This document shows, one piece after another, positions 6,308 through 12,353 of a DNA stretch of 12,353 nt; positions within the stretch are counted from its first letter, which is position 1, and each line of letters starts with the position of its first letter. The DNA is from Oribacterium sp. Lineage in GTDB: Bacteria; Bacillota_A; Clostridia; Lachnospirales; Lachnospiraceae. Below the pieces are notes generated by a model that worked only from the letters and a program-made list of their open reading frames with translations, did no database searches and was not told where the DNA came from. A program made the translations under genes and the position numbers. The stretch covers positions 1 through 12,353 of the forward strand of contig JAGAXP010000038.1 in NCBI GenBank assembly GCA_017940955.1, given 5' to 3'.

Positions 6308-6431
6308 CATAAAGAGAACCGGGTAACATACGTTAGAAGTATCAGAAACGTGAGACTTACGGTAAGGCCGGCTGACATAAATAGCGGATAGCTAAGCATT
6401 GGCATTTCAGGTGAACTGAAAAGGGATACAC

Positions 6432-7259
6432 ATGATAAGTACTGATTACGTTCTATTCTTTCTTGATGTTTTTCTCGCCCACATCATGCATGGAGTCACA
6501 GGGTTTGCGGGAACACTTCTCGCCATGCCTTTCGGACTCATGCTGGTGGGATATCCGGTGGCGAAGCCGGTACTGAATATCCTCGGATTGTTCAGCGGGA
6601 TCTATGTATTCCTGGGTAACAGGAAATACGTAGTCTGGAAGGAATTATGGAAGATAGTAGCCATCATGGCTGTCGGAATTCTGGCAGGCATCTATATAAA
6701 GGATATGCTTCTCGGGAAAGAGAAGCTGCTGTATCTTGCGCTTGGGATATTCGTTATAGCGGTTTCGGTGCACGGGCTTATAAAGGAGCTGAGATCGGAC
6801 TCCGAAAAAAAGAACGGTAAGGAAGCATCAGACAAAGATTCAACGGCAGCTGAAGATGAGGCCGGAGAGATTGAGTCGGGAACCGGTGAGAAAGAAAGTG
6901 AAAAAGCTTTTTCGCCTCTGAATTACCTTCTTCTTCCGGTGGCAGGAGTTATACATGGCATCTTCGTAAGCGGCGGACCCTTACTGATAAGCTATCTGAC
7001 AAAACGCATCCCGGAAAAAAATCAGTTCAGAACAACCATATCAACGGTATGGATATTTCTGAATGCACTGGTTCTTTTGGATGATATAAGATCCGGTTAC
7101 TGGGATATGAAGCTTGTGATAACAACACTGATTGCGGCACCGTTCCTTTTCGGGGGATTGAAGATAGGCTCCATACTATACAGGAGGATGAGCCAGCATA
7201 CATTCATGATAGTTACATTTGTTTTACTCCTTTTAATGGGAATAAAACTGCTGTTCTGA
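6432..7259 (+). CDS. TauE/SafE-family membrane exporter (sulfonate or sulfite efflux)
   Basis: A 275-residue integral membrane protein made of two related halves. Each half starts with a histidine-glycine membrane segment: AHIMHGVTGFAGTLLAMPF (16-34) and GVIHGIFVSGGPLLISY (172-188). Further hydrophobic segments lie near 47-62, 75-92, 98-115, 203-216, 227-247 and 257-275. This matches the TauE/SafE family of anion exporters, which recurs in sulfonate-degradation clusters. The halves are joined by an unusually long polar linker (about 121-158) rich in Glu, Asp, Lys and Ser. The expected cargo is the pathway end product: DHPS or 3-hydroxypropane-1-sulfonate, or sulfite if the glycyl radical enzyme is a C-S lyase. 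AAAAGGGA lies five bases before the ATG. It follows the GH31 gene by 124 bases with no terminator, so co-transcription is likely. Cargo and direction are inferred. Confidence 0.8.
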   Translation: MISTDYVLFFLDVFLAHIMHGVTGFAGTLLAMPFGLMLVGYPVAKPVLNILGLFSGIYVFLGNRKYVVWKELWKIVAIMAVGILAGIYIKDMLLGKEKLLYLALGIFVIAVSVHGLIKELRSDSEKKNGKEASDKDSTAAEDEAGEIESGTGEKESEKAFSPLNYLLLPVAGVIHGIFVSGGPLLISYLTKRIPEKNQFRTTISTVWIFLNALVLLDDIRSGYWDMKLVITTLIAAPFLFGGLKIGSILYRRMSQHTFMIVTFVLLLLMGIKLLF

Positions 7260-7420
7260 AAAGGCTGAACAGAAACAGCTTACGGGATTTTATATTGAAT
7301 ACATAAGCTGAAGAAACTCTCCGGCCGTAAGGATCCGGAAATGAAACAAATAAACAAAAAAATCAAAGGTCATAAGACCAGGATAATAAAAAAACATAGG
7401 TACACAGGAGGAAGGTTACT

Positions 7421-8560
7421 ATGAGAAAACAGTTTATGGCAGGAATTCTTGCTGCAGCAATGACAGCAGCAGCGCTTACAGGATGCGGAAGTTCAAATAC
7501 ATCTGCACCTGCAACAGAGGCAGCAAAAACAGAGGCTGCAAAAACAGAGACTGCAGCTACTGAGGCAGCAAAAACAGAGGCTGCAGCTGAGACAAAGGCA
7601 GAAGAGAAGCAGGCAGCAGCAGGAAGCGGACAGACAGTTAAGGTTATCTGCCCATACGGTGTAGGCGGTACAGCTGATATCATCGCAAGAAAGTTTTCTG
7701 AGGTTGCTACAAAGACACATCCTGAATACAACTTCATCGTTGAACAGCAGACAGGCGGAGACGGATTCGCAGCTGCAACAGCATTCACACAGGAGGATCC
7801 AAGCACAACAGATCTTCTGGTTTACGGATACGGCGTAGCTTACCGTCATGATCTCGGAAAGCAGTTCAATACAGAGGTTGTTGATTTCGACAGAAGTGAG
7901 ATACTTCCGCTTGCAACAGTAGATGACAGAACATGGATCCTTTACACAACACCTGATCAGACACTTGCAGGTCTTCTTGAGAAGGCAAAAGCCGGCAGCC
8001 TTAAGATGTCCGGTGGAAACCCTCTTTCAGATCCACATCTTGCATTAGGTTCACTTCTTGCTCAGGAAGATGGAAAGGTTATGGTAGTACCTTATGATGG
8101 TGGTGCTGCTCAGAAGAAGGGTCTTACAGACGGTGAGGTTGACTGTTTCGTAGGTACAACACAGGCTGCACAGGAAGATGTTGAGGCAGGTATCCTTATC
8201 CCTGTTCTTGCATTCTCAGACAAGGCATTCAAAGGTTTCAAGGGACCTCAGGGTGATATAGTTGTTCCTTCACTTGCCGGTGATGACAAGGCTGCTGACC
8301 TTGATGCTTCCAAGGATTATACAAAGTCAATCCTTCCTGCAGGCGGTTCTATCGCAACACGTAAGGGTGCTTCACAGGAGTGGCAGGATGCAGTAGTTCA
8401 GGTTGCAAAGGACGTTTGGGCTACAGACGAGTACAAGGATTTCATCGCAAGCATCATGCTTAACGATACAGAGTACTATGGCGAGGATGATGTTCAGCAC
8501 TATGAGGATGCATGTGCAGCAGCAGTAGAAGCATTCAAGCTTCTCAGTGGCCAGCAGTAA
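7421..8560 (+). CDS. Tripartite tricarboxylate transporter substrate-binding lipoprotein (TctC/Bug family)
   Basis: A 379-residue extracytoplasmic binding protein. Residues 1-22 are a lipoprotein signal with lipobox ALTGC, so C22 should be lipid-anchored outside the membrane. Residues 32-67 form a low-complexity tether of repeated TEAAK-like units. The binding domain opens with VKVICPYGVGGTADIIAR (73-90), the characteristic Bug/TctC start. AGGAGG stands 9 bases before the ATG. It delivers substrate to the TctA/TctB membrane pair encoded next. The usual TctC ligands are carboxylates, but this copy sits inside an SQ operon just after the glycosidase and exporter, so SQ, sulfoquinovosyl glycerol or another sulfonate is the likely cargo. 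TTT systems have been linked to sulfolactate import elsewhere. Family is sure; ligand is inferred from context. Confidence 0.9.
   Translation: MRKQFMAGILAAAMTAAALTGCGSSNTSAPATEAAKTEAAKTETAATEAAKTEAAAETKAEEKQAAAGSGQTVKVICPYGVGGTADIIARKFSEVATKTHPEYNFIVEQQTGGDGFAAATAFTQEDPSTTDLLVYGYGVAYRHDLGKQFNTEVVDFDRSEILPLATVDDRTWILYTTPDQTLAGLLEKAKAGSLKMSGGNPLSDPHLALGSLLAQEDGKVMVVPYDGGAAQKKGLTDGEVDCFVGTTQAAQEDVEAGILIPVLAFSDKAFKGFKGPQGDIVVPSLAGDDKAADLDASKDYTKSILPAGGSIATRKGASQEWQDAVVQVAKDVWATDEYKDFIASIMLNDTEYYGEDDVQHYEDACAAAVEAFKLLSGQQ
7517..7585 (+). repeat. Exact 24-base direct repeat in the TctC linker
   Basis: The 24 bases at 7517-7540 recur exactly at 7562-7585, offset 45 bases and so in frame, encoding EAAKTEAA at residues 33-40 and 48-55. 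It makes the Ala/Glu/Lys/Thr tether between the lipid anchor and the binding domain. Slippage here would change tether length without a frameshift. Confidence 0.85.
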
Positions 8561-8654
8561 TTAAAAGTTAGAAAAGATTCCTTGGTAAGTGATGAATAGT
8601 CATTACCGGTTCCCATACCTCCAGAGGTTTGGTTAAAAAACAGTGTTATTAACT

Positions 8655-8692
8655 GCCCGGCGATGCCTTTTCGGCAGCGTCGGGCTTTCTTT
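8655..8692 (+). terminator. Intrinsic terminator/attenuator between tctC and tctB
   Basis: GCCCGGCGATGCC (8655-8667) pairs with GGCAGCGTCGGGC (8673-8685) with one wobble and one A-G mismatch, around a TTTTC loop, followed by TTTCTTT. Since tctB and tctA have no visible promoter, this is best read as a partial terminator that lets the binding protein be made in excess over the membrane subunits. An ATG inside the stem (8663) is in frame with tctB but is not credible as its start. Confidence 0.85.
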
Positions 8693-8707
8693 GAAAAGGA
8701 TAAGATA

Positions 8708-9184
8708 ATGAAAAAAACAATTAAGATTAAAACAAACCTGCTGGCAGGTACAGTGATGGGACTTTTCTCCCTCATCATGCTTTTGATAATGCCTTCGCAG
8801 GTAAGACTTCCCATGTGGGATTCCGGAGCGCCCAGTCCCAGGATCATTCCGGGCATATGTTTAGTGGGTATCCTTATCTGCTCAGTCATACTTCTTGTGC
8901 AGAGTCTTGTTTTCCATAAGGAGCATATCTATGAATTTGTTTGGGAGAATGAAAGAAAAGAGCTTCTCCTTATCGCAGCACTTGTTGTGTTTGTTATTCT
9001 TACAAATGCGCTGGGTTTCATACCTGCGGGCATGCTTATCTTCTGTGCAATCCAGTGGTATGAGGGTGAAAGAAAACCGTTTATTTATATCTATACACTG
9101 GCTATGGTAGTCATAGTTTACTTCCTTTTCCAGAATGTCTTCCATGTTGATCTTCCTGCAGGAATACTTAAGGGAATAATCTAA
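8708..9184 (+). CDS. Tripartite tricarboxylate transporter small membrane subunit (TctB)
   Basis: A 158-residue protein with about four membrane segments, near 11-28, 47-66, 84-103 and 126-141 with a short hydrophobic stretch around 105-115. The typical TctB pattern is present: a first helix, a polar loop with SPRIIPG, and a C-terminal FHVDLPAGIL. It forms the membrane complex with TctA. I placed the start at 8708 (MKKTIKIK) because AAAAGGA is seven bases upstream; an in-frame ATG 45 bases earlier lies inside the terminator stem and would add an unlikely arginine-rich extension. TctB proteins diverge quickly, so the call relies on topology and its position between TctC and TctA. The TctA gene begins 12 bases after its stop. 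Confidence 0.87.
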   Translation: MKKTIKIKTNLLAGTVMGLFSLIMLLIMPSQVRLPMWDSGAPSPRIIPGICLVGILICSVILLVQSLVFHKEHIYEFVWENERKELLLIAALVVFVILTNALGFIPAGMLIFCAIQWYEGERKPFIYIYTLAMVVIVYFLFQNVFHVDLPAGILKGII

Positions 9185-9196
9185 AGAGGTGTCGTT

Positions 9197-10753
9197 ATGG
9201 GTTATTTTGATTATGTTGCTTCCGCACTTGCAGCGGTATTTACAGTTACCAATATGATGTTCATTCTCGGTGGAATGCTTATGGGTATGGTCATCGGCTG
9301 TATCCCGGGACTCAGTGTCACACTGGGAATCATCCTTTTCCTTCCGCTAACATACGGAATAAAGGATCCAAGTACAGCCATAATAGCACTTCTTGCAGTT
9401 TACGTAGGCGGAATGTACGGCGGTTCCATCAGTGCCATCACACTTAACACACCGGGTACAAACTCAGCTATCGCCACAACCTTTGACGGATATCCTCTGG
9501 CAAAGAAGGGCAGAGTTCTGCAGGCACTTGATACTTCTCTTTTTGCTTCCTCCTTCGGAGGCATCATCGGAGCTCTTTTACTCCTGGTACTTGCAGCTCC
9601 TATTGCGGCTTTTGTTTCAAAGTTCACCTCAGTTGAGTATTTCTCAATGGCTATCCTCGGAATCTCACTTCTTGCGGGTGTTTCCGGAAATTCTCTTCCC
9701 AAAGGTATCATGTCAGGTCTTTTCGGAATACTCATTGCCTGCGTCGGTGTTGATGCGGTAACCGGTGTTTCCAGATTCACTTTCGGAGTATCGATCCTTC
9801 AGTTCGGTATCGATATGCTTCCAGCCATGATCGCACTTGTAGCTCTTAAACAGGTTGTCGGAAAGCTTGCAGAGTTCAAGGTAAACGGCGGAAAGATGGA
9901 GGATGCCAATAAGATCGATAAGAAGGGCTTAACTCTTGCAGAAGCCAAGTCGATCCTTCCCGCAACGGCACTTTCAACTATCATCGCTTCCTTCATCGGC
10001 GCTATGCCGGGTGTAGGCGGAGGCGTTGCACAGTTCCTTTGCTACAATCAGGCAAAGCAGATATCAAAGCATCCCGAAAAGTTCGGTAAGGGTTCACTTG
10101 AAGGAATCGCAGCAGCAGAGTCTTCAAACAATGCAGTTGTTGGTTCTGCAATGATCCCTCTCATGACTATGGGTATCCCGGGAGACGGTGTTACAGCCCT
10201 TCTTCTCGGAGCCTTCATTCTTCATGGTATGCAGCCGGGACCTAACATGTTCACAAAGCAGGCTGTACAGGCTTATACCATCATTGTTGGATGCTTTGTT
10301 GCGAACTGTTTCCTCTGGCCTCTGGGCAAGGTTATGACCAGAGCGGTTGCAAAGGTAGTTCAGGTTAAGTACACATATCTTGCACCTGCCATCATGCTTT
10401 TCTGCTTCGCTGGAGCTTTTGCAGGAACAGGAAACTTCAAGGAAATGGTTTTCTGTGCAGTACTTCTTGTATTCAGTTATCTTCTCAAGATTATGGAGAT
10501 AGATGCCATCCCGCTTCTTCTCGGACTTATCCTTGCGAAGATCATGGAAACAAATTTCGTTACAGCAATGATGTCTTATGACAGAGATTATTTCATCTTC
10601 TTCAAGAGACCTATATCTCTTATCATCCTTCTCATCACAGTGGTTCTGGTTGGCTCAATGATCAGAATTAACAAGAAGGTTGAGGCCCTTAACGAAGAGC
10701 AGGCTGAAGAGATGGAAAAGCTTCACGAGGAAATTTCGGTGGAGACAGTGTAA
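9197..10753 (+). CDS. Tripartite tricarboxylate transporter large permease subunit (TctA)
   Basis: A 518-residue membrane protein of normal TctA length with many hydrophobic helices. Signature motifs are clear: GCIPGLSVTLGIILFLPLT (34-52), GGMYGGSISAI (71-81) and NTPGTNSAIATTFDGYPLA (84-102) in the first half. In the second half they recur as MPGVGGGVAQFL (270-281) and MTMGIPGDGVTALLLGAF (323-340). The paired Pro-Gly loops of the two halves form the substrate pocket in this family. The C terminus (about 493-518) is charged and cytoplasmic. Uptake is driven by an ion gradient and fed by the lipoprotein TctC. The Shine-Dalgarno AGAGGTG directly follows the tctB stop, so the two are coupled. In this operon it is the only evident importer, so it should bring in the sulfosugar or its glycoside. 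The cargo is inference. Confidence 0.93.
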   Translation: MGYFDYVASALAAVFTVTNMMFILGGMLMGMVIGCIPGLSVTLGIILFLPLTYGIKDPSTAIIALLAVYVGGMYGGSISAITLNTPGTNSAIATTFDGYPLAKKGRVLQALDTSLFASSFGGIIGALLLLVLAAPIAAFVSKFTSVEYFSMAILGISLLAGVSGNSLPKGIMSGLFGILIACVGVDAVTGVSRFTFGVSILQFGIDMLPAMIALVALKQVVGKLAEFKVNGGKMEDANKIDKKGLTLAEAKSILPATALSTIIASFIGAMPGVGGGVAQFLCYNQAKQISKHPEKFGKGSLEGIAAAESSNNAVVGSAMIPLMTMGIPGDGVTALLLGAFILHGMQPGPNMFTKQAVQAYTIIVGCFVANCFLWPLGKVMTRAVAKVVQVKYTYLAPAIMLFCFAGAFAGTGNFKEMVFCAVLLVFSYLLKIMEIDAIPLLLGLILAKIMETNFVTAMMSYDRDYFIFFKRPISLIILLITVVLVGSMIRINKKVEALNEEQAEEMEKLHEEISVETV

Positions 10754-10807
10754 AAAGGCAGATTATGATCTACAGGTAAGGGATAAAATCAAATTTACTG
10801 AAAAGTG

Positions 10808-10853
10808 AGTGATGACCGGACTGAAAAGGAATTTCAAGTACCGGTCATCATTT
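10808..10853 (+). terminator. Stem-loop after tctA (weak terminator or processing site)
   Basis: TGATGACCGG (10810-10819) pairs exactly with CCGGTCATCA (10841-10850); an inner ACTGAAA / TTTCAAGT pairing with one bulge lengthens the stem. The tail is ATTTCAAAAT, a poor T tract. It may reduce read-through into the isomerase gene. A TATAGT at 10888-10893 could be a -10 box, but no good -35 precedes it. Confidence 0.55.
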
Positions 10854-10915
10854 CAAAATAAGACAATAAACAATAGATTCATAAAACTATAGTAATCAGA
10901 AAAGAGGAATTAACA

Positions 10916-12256
10916 ATGGGTTTTCAGGTAGCATATGTACCTATAGGAGTAGGTACATTTCATTTAGAGAGTGCGCAGATTCAGTTTGAAAAGTCAATTA
11001 AGATGCTTAAGGATATCACAGAGGATGTAGTGGTTCCGGAGAAGATGCTTCTCTCCATAGATCTTCTTGATGAATTTCTGGATGGTATAAATCCGGATAT
11101 TATAGTACTTCAGAACATAACATTTGCAAATGCAGCCTATGCAACAGAGGTTCTGAGAAGATTTACATGTCCTATACTTCTCTGGACTCTGAGAGAGCCG
11201 GTTATCGACGGTGGAAGACTGAGACTTAATTCTCTTACAGGAGCATTTTCAGCAGCAAACAGTATAAAGGCATTCAGAAAGGACTCAAAGTTTGAGTATA
11301 TGTTCGGTGCTCCTGATGAGAAGGAGATCATCGACAAGGCACGTGCTGTTATCAATGCTGCAAGAGTAAAGAAGGATTTAAAGGGCTTAAAGCTGGTATC
11401 CATCGGACATACTCCTCAGGGCTTCGGCTTCGGAAGAGCTCTGGACGCTGACATTACCTCTGTATTCGGTGCAACTCTTGACTCAATCGAATCAAGAGAG
11501 CTTATCAATAAGGCAAAGTCATATACAGACGAAGAGTGCGAAGAGTATCTTGACGATGCCAAAAAGCAGATCGTAGGACTTGAGAATACTCCGGAGAAGA
11601 ATGTAAAGGATTTCGCAAAGCTTTATAAGGCTTATAAGGATTACGTTACAGAGAATCATATCGGAGCAATCTCTTCCCGCTGCTGGCCTGATTTCTTCAC
11701 TGATTTCGGAACACCTGTATGTGCTGTACTTTCACTTCTTAATTCACTGGGAGTATCTGCCAGCTGCGAATCCGACACCTACGGTGCTCTGTCAATGTAT
11801 ATCGGATCAAAGTTCACAGGTAAGTCCTGTTTCTTCGGTGATCCCGTTTCTCTTGATGAAGGCGAGAACACAATAACTTTCTGGCACTGCGGAATGGCTG
11901 CCTGCGATCTTGCCAGAAAGGATACCGGTGCAGCAGTAGGAGTTCATCCAAACAGAAAGCTTGGTCCCACCATGGAATTTGGCTGCGAGAGCGCTGAGCA
12001 TGCTACGATTTTTCGCGTAGGAAGAGATGAGAACGGTAAGTTCAGATTCTTCATCGCAGAGGGTTCTGTGCTTGATAAGCCAAAGCAGTTCCTCGGAACT
12101 TCAATAGTAGTTAAGACAGAGAATAATTCCAGGAAGATTGTAGAGGATGCAGTAAAGGGCGGCTGGGAGCCACACTATGTTGTGACTTACGGAAGCTGCG
12201 CAGACGAACTTGAAGTTCTCGGAAACATGCTTGGTATTGAGGTCTGCAGATTCTAA
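10916..12256 (+). CDS. sftI: L-fucose/L-arabinose isomerase-like protein; probable sulfoquinovose isomerase
   Basis: A 446-residue protein of the L-fucose isomerase-like family (COG2407 type). The C-terminal half carries the metal site: E285 in CESDTYGALSM, D309 in FFGDPVS and H420 in EPHYVVTYG. The 24-residue gap between E285 and D309 equals that between E337 and D361 in E. coli FucI, where H528 completes the Mn site. WHCGMAA (323-329) and EHATIFRVGR...GKFRFFIAEG (361-383) are further family marks, and SSRCWPDF (253-260) lies in the active-site region. Role: aldose-ketose conversion of SQ to 6-deoxy-6-sulfofructose, feeding the transaldolase. AGAGGAA seven bases upstream supports the start. 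The isomerase chemistry is well supported; the SQ substrate is inferred from the operon. Its placement last, after the transporter and a hairpin, suggests separately tuned expression. The alternative is that the cupin protein is the SQ isomerase. Confidence 0.8.
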   Translation: MGFQVAYVPIGVGTFHLESAQIQFEKSIKMLKDITEDVVVPEKMLLSIDLLDEFLDGINPDIIVLQNITFANAAYATEVLRRFTCPILLWTLREPVIDGGRLRLNSLTGAFSAANSIKAFRKDSKFEYMFGAPDEKEIIDKARAVINAARVKKDLKGLKLVSIGHTPQGFGFGRALDADITSVFGATLDSIESRELINKAKSYTDEECEEYLDDAKKQIVGLENTPEKNVKDFAKLYKAYKDYVTENHIGAISSRCWPDFFTDFGTPVCAVLSLLNSLGVSASCESDTYGALSMYIGSKFTGKSCFFGDPVSLDEGENTITFWHCGMAACDLARKDTGAAVGVHPNRKLGPTMEFGCESAEHATIFRVGRDENGKFRFFIAEGSVLDKPKQFLGTSIVVKTENNSRKIVEDAVKGGWEPHYVVTYGSCADELEVLGNMLGIEVCRF

Positions 12257-12310
12257 GCGGCCTCTGTCATAAATAAAGGATGTAACATATCAGTTGGTGG
12301 ACCGGGGGGA

Positions 12311-12353
12311 CGGGGTTGGTGGTCCATTTTCCTAAAATGGATCACCAACCCCG
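12311..12353. repeat. Long perfect-arm hairpin at the right edge
   Basis: Two 20-base arms (12311-12330 and 12334-12353) pair along their full length with one G-T wobble around a CCT loop, and the repeat touches the window edge, so it may extend further. It lies 54 bases after the isomerase stop and probably ends the operon as a terminator or forms part of a palindromic repeat. A following T tract cannot be checked. The G-rich stretch just before it (12284-12310) repeats GTTGGTGG and could pair in other ways. Confidence 0.7.

Noticed and set aside
6303..6381. An 11-base direct repeat GCTGACATAAA at 6303-6313 and 6371-6381, with a small TTTCAG/CTGAAA hairpin at 6405-6421
   Set aside because: Both are short enough to be chance, and the first repeat copy overlaps the GH31 stop codon; no further structure supports an attachment site or operator.
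7363..7849. Two - strand open frames (147 and 118 residues) opposite the start of tctC
   Set aside because: Their Ala/Ser/Val-rich and Cys/Leu-rich repetitive products mirror the low-complexity linker of tctC; the + strand has the lipobox, a ribosome site and a family match.
12284..12320. Possible G-quadruplex in the G-rich stretch before the right-edge hairpin
   Set aside because: Only two runs of three or more G are present and the rest are GG pairs; competing hairpin pairing is stronger.

Overview
The window reads as an accessory catabolic locus of an anaerobic, low-to-mid GC Firmicute, most likely a gut or rumen Lachnospiraceae. The basis is protein style, strong AGGAGG ribosome sites, AT-rich promoter spacers and many GC-rich hairpins between genes. 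All real genes lie on the + strand. The theme is degradation of the plant sulfosugar sulfoquinovose (SQ) by the transaldolase branch of sulfoglycolysis (sulfo-TAL), known from Bacillus, Enterococcus gilvus, Clostridium symbiosum and Agathobacter (Eubacterium) rectalis. No transposase, tRNA, rRNA, CRISPR array or regulator gene was seen.

Left module (1-1534): the last 52 residues of a glycyl radical enzyme with its radical loop, two GC-rich hairpins, then an iron-type alcohol dehydrogenase and a strong intrinsic terminator. By context the enzyme should act on 2,3-dihydroxypropane-1-sulfonate (DHPS). It is either a dehydratase (HpfG type, product 3-sulfopropionaldehyde, which the dehydrogenase would reduce to 3-hydroxypropane-1-sulfonate) or a C-S lyase (HpsG type, products hydroxyacetone and sulfite). 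Most of this gene is outside the window, so the two cannot be separated here.

Control region (1535-1869): a second terminator, an AT-rich stretch without recognised features, then a good sigma-A promoter (TTTACA-16-TATAAT) whose -35 lies inside an inverted repeat TGCAC-N9-GTGCA. A leader hairpin and a perfect Shine-Dalgarno follow.

Right module (1870-12256): sulfofructose transaldolase, a YihU-like sulfolactaldehyde reductase, a DUF4867-like cupin protein, a GH31 sulfoquinovosidase, a TauE/SafE-type exporter, a complete tripartite tricarboxylate transporter (TctC, TctB, TctA) and an L-fucose-isomerase-like ketol isomerase. Hairpins after the cupin gene, between tctC and tctB, and after tctA probably tune relative expression.

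Proposed flow (inference): the TctABC system imports SQ or its glycoside; the GH31 enzyme releases SQ in the cytoplasm; the isomerase makes 6-deoxy-6-sulfofructose; the transaldolase moves the dihydroxyacetone unit to glyceraldehyde-3-phosphate, giving fructose-6-phosphate and sulfolactaldehyde; the reductase makes DHPS; the left module uses DHPS as a further electron sink; and the TauE-type protein exports the sulfonate or sulfite end product. The most notable feature is this apparent joining of SQ breakdown and DHPS processing at one locus.
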